Assembly (NCBI RefSeq): GCF_002834235.1
Contig: NZ_NNBY01000035.1
Location: 110,685-174,684, forward strand
DNA length: 64,000 nt
Origin: Ruminococcus bromii
Lineage (GTDB): Bacteria; Bacillota; Clostridia; Oscillospirales; Acutalibacteraceae
Direction of reading: 5' to 3'
Of this stretch, positions 34,659 to 41,610 are shown piece after piece; the first letter of the stretch is position 1, and the number at the start of each line of letters is the position of its first letter. The notes beneath the pieces were generated by a model, which saw only the letters and a list, made by a program, of their open reading frames with translations, had not been told where the DNA came from and searched no databases. The position numbers and the translations under genes were made by a program.

Positions 34659-35501
34659 ATGGACAGCAGATTTAATTCACCGGCTGAAATTGCGTCGCTG
34701 GTGTCAAAATCAGGTGTAACAAAATCAATGCTTCCTCTGCCGAAAATGATTTTGCTCGGACTTATGGCAGGCGCATTTATCGCATTCGGCGGTGCGGCAA
34801 GCGATGTTGCAATGCACGGAGTTGCCGATGTGGGGCTTGCAAGAGTGGTTGCAGGCGTAATCTTCCCTGTAGGACTTATGCTTGTTGTGTTTACGGGAAG
34901 TGAACTCTTTACAGGCAACTGCCTTATGATTATTCCGACACTTGAAAAGAAAATCAAGCCTGTTTCAATGATAAAGAATCTTGTTACGGTTTATATTTCA
35001 AATTTTGTCGGTGCAATGATTATCGACTTGCTCATAACTTTCTCGGGTCAGCTCAATTATTCAAACGGCGGACTCGGTGCTTTTACAATCAAGGTTGCAC
35101 TTGCCAAAACAACAATCCATCCTGCAACGGCAATTATCAGCGGCATACTTTGTAATATTCTTGTGTGCCTTGCAATCGTTATGGCAACAGGCACAACAGA
35201 TGCAATCGGCAAGATTTTCGGTGTATTTTTCCCGATTTGTGCATTTGTAGTCTGCGGATTTGAACACTGCGTTGCAAATATGTTCTATATTCCGACAGGT
35301 GTTATGGCGGCAATGAATCCCGAATATGTTGCAAAAGCTCAGGAGCTTTACGGTATTACGGCACAGCAATGTCAGAACCTTGCAAATCTTTCGGGCTGTG
35401 AATCTCTGCTGTTCGTTACAATCGGCAACATAATCGGCGGTATGGTCTTTGTAGGACTTCCGCTCTATTTTGCCTATATTCGCAAAAAGAAAAGTGCTTA
35501 A
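34659..35501 (+). CDS. Formate/nitrite transporter (FocA/NirC family)
   Basis: A 280-residue channel with six helices. It has LLGLMAGAFIAFGG near residues 32-45, VFTGSELFTGNCLM (the omega loop between half helices) near 87-100 and GFEHCVANMFYIPTG near 200-214. The last holds the central pore His of the FNT family. The pentameric channel passes formate, nitrite or a related small anion. ATG 34659 (AAGAAGG site) is preferred over the longer frame from 34608. In an anaerobic fermenter, formate export is the likely role. Confidence 0.92.
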   Translation: MDSRFNSPAEIASLVSKSGVTKSMLPLPKMILLGLMAGAFIAFGGAASDVAMHGVADVGLARVVAGVIFPVGLMLVVFTGSELFTGNCLMIIPTLEKKIKPVSMIKNLVTVYISNFVGAMIIDLLITFSGQLNYSNGGLGAFTIKVALAKTTIHPATAIISGILCNILVCLAIVMATGTTDAIGKIFGVFFPICAFVVCGFEHCVANMFYIPTGVMAAMNPEYVAKAQELYGITAQQCQNLANLSGCESLLFVTIGNIIGGMVFVGLPLYFAYIRKKKSA

Positions 35502-35525
35502 AATACATAAACATAAATAATTCAA

Positions 35526-35553
35526 GAGAGCAGTCGTTTTGACTGCTCTTTTT
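35526..35553 (+). terminator. Terminator of the formate/nitrite channel gene
   Basis: AGAGCAGTC, 4-base loop, GACTGCTCT, then TTTT. Confidence 0.85.
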
Positions 35554-35568
35554 GCATAGACTCAAAAA

Positions 35569-35630
35569 GATAACATATACTAATAATGTGTTATCGTTTG
35601 GTTGACTGCTGAAAAATATTATGGTATAAT
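35569..35630 (+). promoter_or_regulatory. Promoter and putative operator of the AbiE-type pair
   Basis: TTGACT (35602-35607), 17-bp spacer, TATAAT (35625-35630). Immediately upstream is the inverted repeat GATAACA / TGTTATC (35569-35595), and a further GTTATC half-site occurs at 35658-35663. AbiEi antitoxins repress their operon by binding such repeats. Confidence 0.6.
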
Positions 35631-35685
35631 ACCAAATGAACACAAATATGTATTAGTGTTATCATTTAGGCTGGAGGCAGATACT

Positions 35686-36291
35686 TTGAATTCAAAAGAA
35701 ATAGCAAAAAATGTTATCGAAAGTAAAGGCGGAATTGCTAAAGTAGCTGATATGGTATCTGCAGGGCTTTCCAGACAGAGCATAAAAACCTTATATGCTA
35801 ACAGTTATATAGAGAGAGTTTGTCAAGGATATTATAAACTTAATTCTAATTTAGAATTAACGGATGAGCAGATACTTTTATCTGTTGTGCCTGAATTTGT
35901 TATGTGTATGGAGTCTGCTTTGTTTTATTATGGGTACAGTGATTTTATGCCGAGAGTTAAATCAATAGCCGTACCACGAACCGCATCTCATAGGATAGCT
36001 GATATTTCACCGATTCCTTTAAAAATTTATTATGTTGCAAACGATATATATAGTATTGGCAAAACAACTGTAACTGAAAACGGTGTACAGTTTGCTGTTT
36101 ATGACAGGGAAAGAACTATTTGTGATGTGTTTAAACACAGAAATAAGATTGACAGTGAAATCTTTAATAAAGCGGTAAATGCTTACGCAAAAGATGATAA
36201 AAAAAATCTAAGTAATCTTACTCTTTATTCAAAAGAATTGCGTGTGTACAAAAAAGTAACAGAAATTATGGGGGTGGTTTTAAATGGCTGA
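35686..36291 (+). CDS. AbiEi-type antitoxin (type IV toxin-antitoxin)
   Basis: A 201-residue protein with an N-terminal winged-helix domain (GGIAKVADMVSAGLSRQSIKTLYANSYIERV, residues about 13-43, then CQGYYKL) and a C-terminal domain containing VYDRERTICDVFKHR near 136-150, the conserved D-x-E-R-T-x-x-D block of AbiEi antitoxins. It counteracts the toxin and represses the operon. The start is TTG 35686 with GGAGG upstream. It overlaps the toxin gene by 8 bp. AbiE systems abort phage infection and stabilise DNA. Confidence 0.85.
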   Translation: MNSKEIAKNVIESKGGIAKVADMVSAGLSRQSIKTLYANSYIERVCQGYYKLNSNLELTDEQILLSVVPEFVMCMESALFYYGYSDFMPRVKSIAVPRTASHRIADISPIPLKIYYVANDIYSIGKTTVTENGVQFAVYDRERTICDVFKHRNKIDSEIFNKAVNAYAKDDKKNLSNLTLYSKELRVYKKVTEIMGVVLNG

Positions 36292-37180
36292 TACAGCCGC
36301 TTCGGTACTGGCTAGACTAAAAAACAAATCAAAGGAAAGCGGCAGAAGTTATCAACTTTGTTTACAGCTTTTCTGTCAGGAGGAATTTTTGCGCAGACTT
36401 GAAAAATCTGATTATTCTGATAACTTTGTGCTCAAGGGTGGTCTTTTTTTATATTCACTTACGGAATTTGACAGCAGAGTTACAGTCGATATTGATTTTC
36501 TTTTGAAAAGTTTACCTAACACACCCGAACAGTTGCGAGCAATTCTTGAAAGAATTATATCTGTTGACACAGGAAATGAATTCATAACTTTTGAAATCAC
36601 AAGTGTTTTACCCATTTCAGTTGCTAAAAAGTATGCAGGAATCAGTGCCTCACTTGTTGCACATATAAAAAACACAAGAACTCCGTTCAGCATAGATTTT
36701 GGAGTCGGTGATGTAATTGTTCCAAAACAGGAAAAGCGAAAAATTCCAACGCAACTAAATGATTTTTCATCCCCGATGATAAATACATATTCTTTAGAAA
36801 CAACGATTGCAGAAAAAATAGATGCTATTCTAAGTCTTATGGAATTTTCAAGTCGAATGAAAGACTATTATGATATTTATTATTTGGCAAATAAGTTTGA
36901 TTTTGACGGCAAAATACTTGTTGATGCTCTAAAAAGAACCTTTGCAAATCGTGAACATAATTTTACGGTTGAGCAGTTTGAGCAAGTTATGTCATTTGAT
37001 GCCGATGATTTAATGCAAAGAAAATGGAAGGCGTTCATAAAAAAGATTGACGCCAAAACAGATGATTTTTCTAAAGTTATAAATACTATAGATCACTTTT
37101 TAAGATTTCCGATTGAAACGGCATTGAACGGTACGAATTTTCTGATGCAATGGAAAGCATCATCTAATATATGGGAATAA
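36284..37180 (+). CDS. AbiEii-type nucleotidyltransferase toxin
   Basis: A 298-residue protein of the AbiEii/AbiGii (MenT-like) family. The nucleotidyltransferase motif GGLFLYSL...RVTVDIDFLL lies near residues 50-72 (G-G-x7-R-x-T-x-D-x-D). KQEKRKIPTQL and ETTIAEKIDAILS follow, and RMKDYYDIYYLA near 191-202 is the family's helical hallmark. Such toxins transfer nucleotides to tRNA or bind GTP and halt growth. The arrangement antitoxin-toxin with a short overlap is typical. All motifs are intact, so the pair looks functional. Confidence 0.87.
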   Translation: MADTAASVLARLKNKSKESGRSYQLCLQLFCQEEFLRRLEKSDYSDNFVLKGGLFLYSLTEFDSRVTVDIDFLLKSLPNTPEQLRAILERIISVDTGNEFITFEITSVLPISVAKKYAGISASLVAHIKNTRTPFSIDFGVGDVIVPKQEKRKIPTQLNDFSSPMINTYSLETTIAEKIDAILSLMEFSSRMKDYYDIYYLANKFDFDGKILVDALKRTFANREHNFTVEQFEQVMSFDADDLMQRKWKAFIKKIDAKTDDFSKVINTIDHFLRFPIETALNGTNFLMQWKASSNIWE

Positions 37181-37288
37181 TTGTTAATATTAAGAGGACT
37201 TTGGTATTTAAATCAAAGTCTTCTTTTTAGTGCAAATTATTTAAAAGTATGTTATAATAAGCCTTACAAAACAAAAACGGAGGATATA

Positions 37289-39436
37289 ATGGATTATTCA
37301 CAGATTCTTTCACAGCAGTTTAATATTAAAGAGGAGTATGCAAAGAACATCATCACATTGCTTGATGACGGCAACACTATTCCTTTTATTGCACGATATA
37401 GAAAGGAAATGCACGGTTCAATGGATGACCAGTTGATTCGTGAATTTGCCGAAAAGCTTGAATATTTAAGAGGACTTGACAAGCGCAGAGATGAAATCCG
37501 TTCACTCATTGACGCACAGGAAAAGCTTACCGATGAAATCAACCTTGCACTTGACAAGGCTGCCACACTAAGCGAACTTGAGGATATTTACCGCCCGTAC
37601 CGTCCAAAGAGAAAGACAAGGGCGTCAATTGCAAAGGAAAAGGGACTTGAACCGCTTGCTAACGATATTTTAAAGCAGGAAAAAGGTTTTGATCCGTCAA
37701 AGTCGGCAGTTGATTATATTGACGAAGAAAAGGGAGTTACCTCCGTTGAAGATGCAATTCAGGGTGCAATGGATATCATTGCAGAACTTGTGTCGGATAA
37801 TGCGGAAATCCGTAAGAGAATAAGAAATCTTACAAATGCAAACGGTGTGCTTGTGTCTGTTGCAACAGATGAAGAAAAGGACAGCGTTTACAAAAATTAT
37901 TATGACTACAAAGAGCCTGTTAAAAAGATTGCAGGTCACAGAGTACTTGCCGTGAATCGTGGCGAAAAAGAGGGCTTTCTCAAAGTCAGCGTTGAAACCG
38001 ACAGCGAAAAACCGCTTAATTCAATTTTCAGAGCAATGATTACAGACAAAAATCAGCTTTGTTCAGACATTATCCGTGAGGCTTGCACAGACGCTTATCA
38101 GCGACTTATTTATCCCTCAATTGAGCGTGAGGTCAGAAACGACCTTACGGATACCGCCTCCGAAAATGCTATGAAGGTTTTTGCCGTAAACCTCAAGCAG
38201 CTGCTTATGCAGCCGCCTGTAAAGGGCAAAACCGTGCTTGCACTTGATCCCGGATATCGCACAGGCTGTAAGACTGCCGTTGTTGACAGCACAGGCAAGG
38301 TGCTTGATACAACCGTAATTTATCCTACACATTCAGACAAAAAAATTCAGGAGTCAAAGCAGACCTTGCTCCGCCTCATCAAAAAGCATCATGTTGATAT
38401 TATTTCAATCGGCAACGGTACTGCAAGCAAAGAAACCGAGATGTTCACAGCCGAAACAATCAAAGAGGCTGACCACCCCGTTTATTATATGGTAGTCAGC
38501 GAGGCAGGTGCGTCGGTTTATTCGGCATCAAAGCTTGCCGCAACAGAACTTCCCGACCTTGATCTCACACTCAGAAGTGCCGTGTCAATTGCAAGACGAC
38601 TTCAGGATCCTCTTGCAGAGCTTGTAAAGATTGAGCCTAAGGCAATCGGTGTCGGTCAGTATCAGCACGATATGCCGCAGAAAAAACTCGGTGAAACACT
38701 TGACGGTGTTGTAGAGGACTGCGTAAACTCGGTTGGTGCAGACCTTAATACGGCATCGCCTGCACTTTTGTCGAGAGTGTCTGGACTTAACGCAACCGTG
38801 TGCAAGAATATTGTTGCTTACCGTGAAGAAAACGGTGCGTTCTCATCAAGAGCAGAACTCAAGAAAGTTCCGAAACTCGGACCTAAAGCGTTTGAGCAGT
38901 GTGCAGGATTTTTGCGTGTTCCCGAAAGCAGAAATCCGCTTGATAACACAGGCGTTCACCCCGAAAGCTACAAGAGTGCAAAAGAACTTTTAGGACTTCT
39001 TGAATATTCTGACAAAGAAATAAAATCAGGCAACTTTTCCGATATTCAGCAGAGAGTAAAGGCAAAGGGAACAAAGTCACTTGCCGATGTTCTCGGAATC
39101 GGACTTCCGACCCTTGACGATATTGTAAAGGAACTTTCCAAACCGGGCAGAGATCCCCGTGATGAACTGCCAGCACCAATGCTCAGAAGTGATATTCTCG
39201 ACATCAAGGATTTGAAAGAGGGAATGGAGCTTAAAGGCACGGTCAGAAATGTAATCGACTTCGGCGCATTTGTCGATATCGGTGTTCATCAGGACGGACT
39301 CGTTCACATTTCGCAGATTTGCGATAAGTACATCAAGCACCCGAGCGAAGTTCTCAAAGTCGGTGATGTTGTAAATGTAAAGGTTCTTTCAGTTGATCCC
39401 GAAAAGAACAGAATTTCTCTCACAATGAAATTTTAA
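37289..39436 (+). CDS. tex: Tex/YhgF-family S1 RNA-binding protein
   Basis: A 715-residue protein with the full Tex architecture: N-terminal helical domain (IARYRKEM, then DIYRPYRPKRKTRA), YqgF RNase H-like domain (LALDPGYRTGCKTAVVD near residues 320-336), helix-hairpin-helix repeats (PALLSRVSGL, VPKLGPKAFEQCAGFLRVP) and C-terminal S1 domain (GTVRNVIDFGAFVDIGVHQDG near 645-665). It binds nucleic acids and influences transcription and translation. ATG 37289 has GGAGG; the longer frame from 37181 crosses the intergenic region. Length fits the family. Confidence 0.96.
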   Translation: MDYSQILSQQFNIKEEYAKNIITLLDDGNTIPFIARYRKEMHGSMDDQLIREFAEKLEYLRGLDKRRDEIRSLIDAQEKLTDEINLALDKAATLSELEDIYRPYRPKRKTRASIAKEKGLEPLANDILKQEKGFDPSKSAVDYIDEEKGVTSVEDAIQGAMDIIAELVSDNAEIRKRIRNLTNANGVLVSVATDEEKDSVYKNYYDYKEPVKKIAGHRVLAVNRGEKEGFLKVSVETDSEKPLNSIFRAMITDKNQLCSDIIREACTDAYQRLIYPSIEREVRNDLTDTASENAMKVFAVNLKQLLMQPPVKGKTVLALDPGYRTGCKTAVVDSTGKVLDTTVIYPTHSDKKIQESKQTLLRLIKKHHVDIISIGNGTASKETEMFTAETIKEADHPVYYMVVSEAGASVYSASKLAATELPDLDLTLRSAVSIARRLQDPLAELVKIEPKAIGVGQYQHDMPQKKLGETLDGVVEDCVNSVGADLNTASPALLSRVSGLNATVCKNIVAYREENGAFSSRAELKKVPKLGPKAFEQCAGFLRVPESRNPLDNTGVHPESYKSAKELLGLLEYSDKEIKSGNFSDIQQRVKAKGTKSLADVLGIGLPTLDDIVKELSKPGRDPRDELPAPMLRSDILDIKDLKEGMELKGTVRNVIDFGAFVDIGVHQDGLVHISQICDKYIKHPSEVLKVGDVVNVKVLSVDPEKNRISLTMKF

Positions 39437-39531
39437 TGCGAATAAAGCAAAAAGACACTTCTATTGTTCCGCAAATCACCTTTGCTTTATTCCGCAACTG
39501 TTGATATTGTTCCGCAAAAGGAGAATTTTAA

Positions 39532-40131
39532 ATGCGTAAACTGGCTGTATATGTACACGGAAAGGGTGGTAATGCTACAGAATCGGAGCATTACAAACCT
39601 TTGCTACCTGAATATGATGTTATAGGTTTTGACTATAAATCAGAAATACCGTGGGATGCAAAACAGGAATTTACAAATCTGTTCGATAATTATTGCAAAA
39701 ATTATGATTATATAGTTCTGATTGCGAATAGCATAGGTGCATTTTATTCTATGAATGCCTTTTCAGATAAACAGATTGACAAAGCTATGTTTATTTCGCC
39801 TGTTGTAGATATGGAAACCCTCATTACCAATATGATGAAATGGGCGAATGTAACAGAGAATGAACTTCGTGATAAGAAAACAATCTCTACTGAATTTGGT
39901 GAAACTTTATCTTGGGAATATCTTTGCTATGTTCGTGAAAACCAAATTTCTTGGAATGTACCCACCTCAATTTTATACGGTGAAAATGATAACCTTACAT
40001 CATTTGAGATAATCAATAAATTTGCAGAGAAGATAAACGCTGACCTTACTGTTATGAATGGCGGTGAACATTGGTTTCATACAGCTGAACAAGTGAAATT
40101 CTTGGATAATTGGCTAACAAAGTTCATTTGA
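39532..40131 (+). CDS. Small alpha/beta-hydrolase-like protein
   Basis: A 199-residue protein with an alpha/beta hydrolase outline: YVHGKGGNATESEHY near residues 7-21 (oxyanion HG), a nucleophile elbow IANSIGAFYSM near 63-73 (A-x-S-x-G instead of G-x-S-x-G), SILYGENDNLT near 144-154 for the acid and GGEHWFH near 179-185 for the catalytic His. It is close to the RBBP9/YdeN-like or serine-hydrolase group. The natural substrate is unknown. It has its own ribosome site (AAAGGAG), and two copies of TTGTTCCGCAAA lie in the gap before it. Confidence 0.7.
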   Translation: MRKLAVYVHGKGGNATESEHYKPLLPEYDVIGFDYKSEIPWDAKQEFTNLFDNYCKNYDYIVLIANSIGAFYSMNAFSDKQIDKAMFISPVVDMETLITNMMKWANVTENELRDKKTISTEFGETLSWEYLCYVRENQISWNVPTSILYGENDNLTSFEIINKFAEKINADLTVMNGGEHWFHTAEQVKFLDNWLTKFI

Positions 40132-40158
40132 TGTTATTTACAATGACGAGGTGTGCTT

Positions 40159-40230
40159 ATGAAAAAGGCGGTTGCAATAATTTGTACTATTGTTATTTTT
40201 GCGTTTTATTTAAGCGTGTCGAATTGTTGA
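40159..40230 (+). CDS. Possible 23-residue membrane peptide or truncated lipoprotein signal
   Basis: ATG 40159 follows GAGGTGTGCTT, a fair ribosome site. The peptide MKKAVAIICTIVIFAFYL then SVSNC and a stop looks like a signal sequence cut off at its lipobox cysteine. It may be the remnant of a lipoprotein gene or a small membrane peptide. There is no supporting family. Confidence 0.3.
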   Translation: MKKAVAIICTIVIFAFYLSVSNC

Positions 40231-40280
40231 ATCAATCGAAAAAGTGTATCGCCTTATTGAAAGCAGTTGAGTAAAAAAAC

Positions 40281-40312
40281 AAAGGCTGACGATTTCTCGT
40301 CAGCCTTTTGTG
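40281..40312. terminator. Bidirectional terminator after the hydrolase / DtxR genes
   Basis: AAAGGCTGACG, 6-base loop, CGTCAGCCTTTTG, with A-run and T-run on either side. It serves the convergent genes. Confidence 0.85.
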
Positions 40313-40339
40313 TGTAATATTCGGTAATTATTCAGCCTT

Positions 40340-40711
40340 TTACTGCATATGATTTTCAAGGTGATTTTTCAATGCGGCAAAGGTTTCGTCGCTGATAATG
40401 TGTTCCATTTTGCAGGCATCTGCGGCGGCAGTTTCGGGATTAACTCCGAGCATAACAAAGAGCTTTGAAAGAACGGTGTGTCTTTCATATGTTTTTTCTG
40501 CAATTTCCCTGCCGAGGTCGGTGAGAATAAGCGAGCCGTCATCGCCGACTTTAAGATAACCGCCCTCTTTGAGAAGACCAACGGCACGGCTGACGCTCGG
40601 CTTTGAATATCCCATTTCTTCACATACATCAATTGATCTTATATAATTGCTCTTTTTTGAAAGAACATATATTGTTTCAAGGTACATTTCACCTGATTCT
40701 TTTAATTGCAT
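40340..40711 (-). CDS. DtxR/MntR-family metal-dependent repressor
   Basis: A 123-residue repressor. Winged helix IRSIDVCEEMGYSKPSVSRAVGLLKEGGYL (residues about 24-53) is followed by the dimerisation and metal-binding helices. E-R-H at about 77-79, Cys/His-bearing CKMEHIISDE near 100-109 and the start M-x-L-x-E-S-G-E-M-Y-L-E-T are typical of the short MntR/IdeR type without an SH3 domain. ATG 40711 follows AAAGGAG. It is divergent from the feo operon, whose promoter carries two palindromes; iron- or manganese-dependent control of feo is the natural inference. Confidence 0.9.
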   Translation of the reverse strand: MQLKESGEMYLETIYVLSKKSNYIRSIDVCEEMGYSKPSVSRAVGLLKEGGYLKVGDDGSLILTDLGREIAEKTYERHTVLSKLFVMLGVNPETAAADACKMEHIISDETFAALKNHLENHMQ

Positions 40712-40896
40712 AGTCTGCACTCCTTTACATTGTCTAATCATATCATGATATGAACAAAAAATCAATAAAATTAATTGTGCTTTCAATAATTATGAAAAAA
40801 CCATTTACCGAAATCAACAAAAATAATATCCGAATTACAGGCGTGAAATATTCAATTTGCCAAAATTCAAAATAAGATAAAATTTTTTCGCAAGCC

Positions 40897-40925
40897 TATT
40901 GACATATTTCGAGTTTTATAGTACC
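40897..40925 (+). promoter_or_regulatory. Promoter of the feo operon
   Basis: TTGACA (near 40899-40904), about 17 bp, TACCAT, with an alternative TATAAT a few bases further. The first GTTAGC palindrome begins only about 10 bp downstream, so a bound repressor would block the polymerase. Confidence 0.5.
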
Positions 40926-40934
40926 ATATAATCG

Positions 40935-40950
40935 GTTAGCGAGAGCTAAC
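40935..40950 (+). promoter_or_regulatory. Feo palindrome 1: GTTAGC-GAGA-GCTAAC
   Basis: Perfect 6+4+6 palindrome between the feo promoter and feoA1. Confidence 0.8.
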
Positions 40951-40968
40951 CTTTGATTAACGAATATT

Positions 40969-40984
40969 GTTAGTATCTGCTAAC
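40969..40984 (+). promoter_or_regulatory. Feo palindrome 2: GTTAGT-ATCT-GCTAAC
   Basis: A second copy with one mismatch (GTTAGT), 34 bp centre to centre from the first. That is roughly three helical turns, suitable for cooperative binding. Confidence 0.75.
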
Positions 40985-41002
40985 TTAAAGGAGATTGATT
41001 TT

Positions 41003-41215
41003 ATGATGCCTTTGATGTTTGCTAACACAGGTGAAACCAATATTATAAAGAAAGTCGGAGGTTCTCCCGAGGTTAAAAAGCACCTTGAAAATCTCGGCTT
41101 TGTTGCCGGTGGAGAGGTTACCGTTATTTCGTCACTCGGCGGAAATGTTATTGTTAACGTAAAGGAAACACGAGTTGCAATCAGCGAAGAAATGGCTCGT
41201 AAAATTATGATTTGA
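41003..41215 (+). CDS. feoA: FeoA family protein (first copy)
   Basis: A 70-residue SH3-like FeoA domain. KKVGGSPEVKKHLENLGFVAGGEVTVIS and GGNVIVNVKETRVAIS show the G-x-x-x-V/L-x-x-R/H-L-x-x-L/M-G-x-x-x-G pattern. FeoA proteins are cytoplasmic and interact with FeoB, regulating its GTPase or transport. The start is at ATG 41003 (or 41006) after AAAGGAG; the longer frame from 40967 would run through the second palindrome. Two FeoA genes before FeoB are common in Clostridia. Confidence 0.9.
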   Translation: MMPLMFANTGETNIIKKVGGSPEVKKHLENLGFVAGGEVTVISSLGGNVIVNVKETRVAISEEMARKIMI

Positions 41216-41300
41216 TTCTATGTAACAAACACACGGCGGAGTTGTTCCGAGAGGTGTTTTTATACGGCTTTATGCTGAAATTAATACGGAGGAAACTGTT

Positions 41301-41522
41301 ATGAAAACTTTAAAACAGGCAAAAGTAGGTGAAACCGTAAAGGTTGTTAAGCTTCACGGTGAGGGCGCTGTCAAACGCAGAATTATGGATATGGGCATCA
41401 CAAAGGGTGTTGAAATTTACATCAGAAAAGTTGCTCCGCTCGGAGATCCGATTGAAATTACTGTAAGAAATTATGAACTTTCGCTCAGAAAAGCCGATGC
41501 TGAAATGATTGAAGTTGAGTAA
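41301..41522 (+). CDS. feoA: FeoA family protein (second copy)
   Basis: A 73-residue FeoA domain: KVVKLHGEGAVKRRIMDMGITKGVEI near residues 15-40 and PLGDPIEITVRNYELSLRKADAEMIEV near 46-72. This is the more typical FeoA (R-R-x-M-D-M-G-I-x-x-G), whereas the first copy is divergent. The spacing of 85 bp from the first copy and a GGAGG site suggest the same operon. A small hairpin (ACGGG/CCCGT followed by ATTTTTAT) lies between it and feoB. Confidence 0.92.
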   Translation: MKTLKQAKVGETVKVVKLHGEGAVKRRIMDMGITKGVEIYIRKVAPLGDPIEITVRNYELSLRKADAEMIEVE

Positions 41523-41540
41523 TTCGGACTTGCAAATCCT

Positions 41541-41562
41541 ACGGGAGAAATCCCGTATTTTT
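41541..41562 (+). terminator. Weak terminator or attenuator between feoA2 and feoB
   Basis: ACGGGAGAAATCCCGT hairpin followed by ATTTTTAT. It probably reduces rather than stops readthrough into feoB. Confidence 0.5.
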
Positions 41563-41573
41563 ATAACATTACG

Positions 41574-41589
41574 GTTAGCTTTTGCTAAT
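41574..41589 (+). promoter_or_regulatory. Feo palindrome 3: GTTAGC-TTTT-GCTAAT
   Basis: One mismatch from the 6+4+6 consensus, 22 bp before the feoB start. It suggests separate metal control of feoB. Confidence 0.75.
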
Positions 41590-41610
41590 CTAAGAGAGGA
41601 TAACTGATAT

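Noticed and set aside
40967..41002. Longer start of the first feoA
   Set aside because: It would translate the second palindrome; ATG 41003 has a proper ribosome site.
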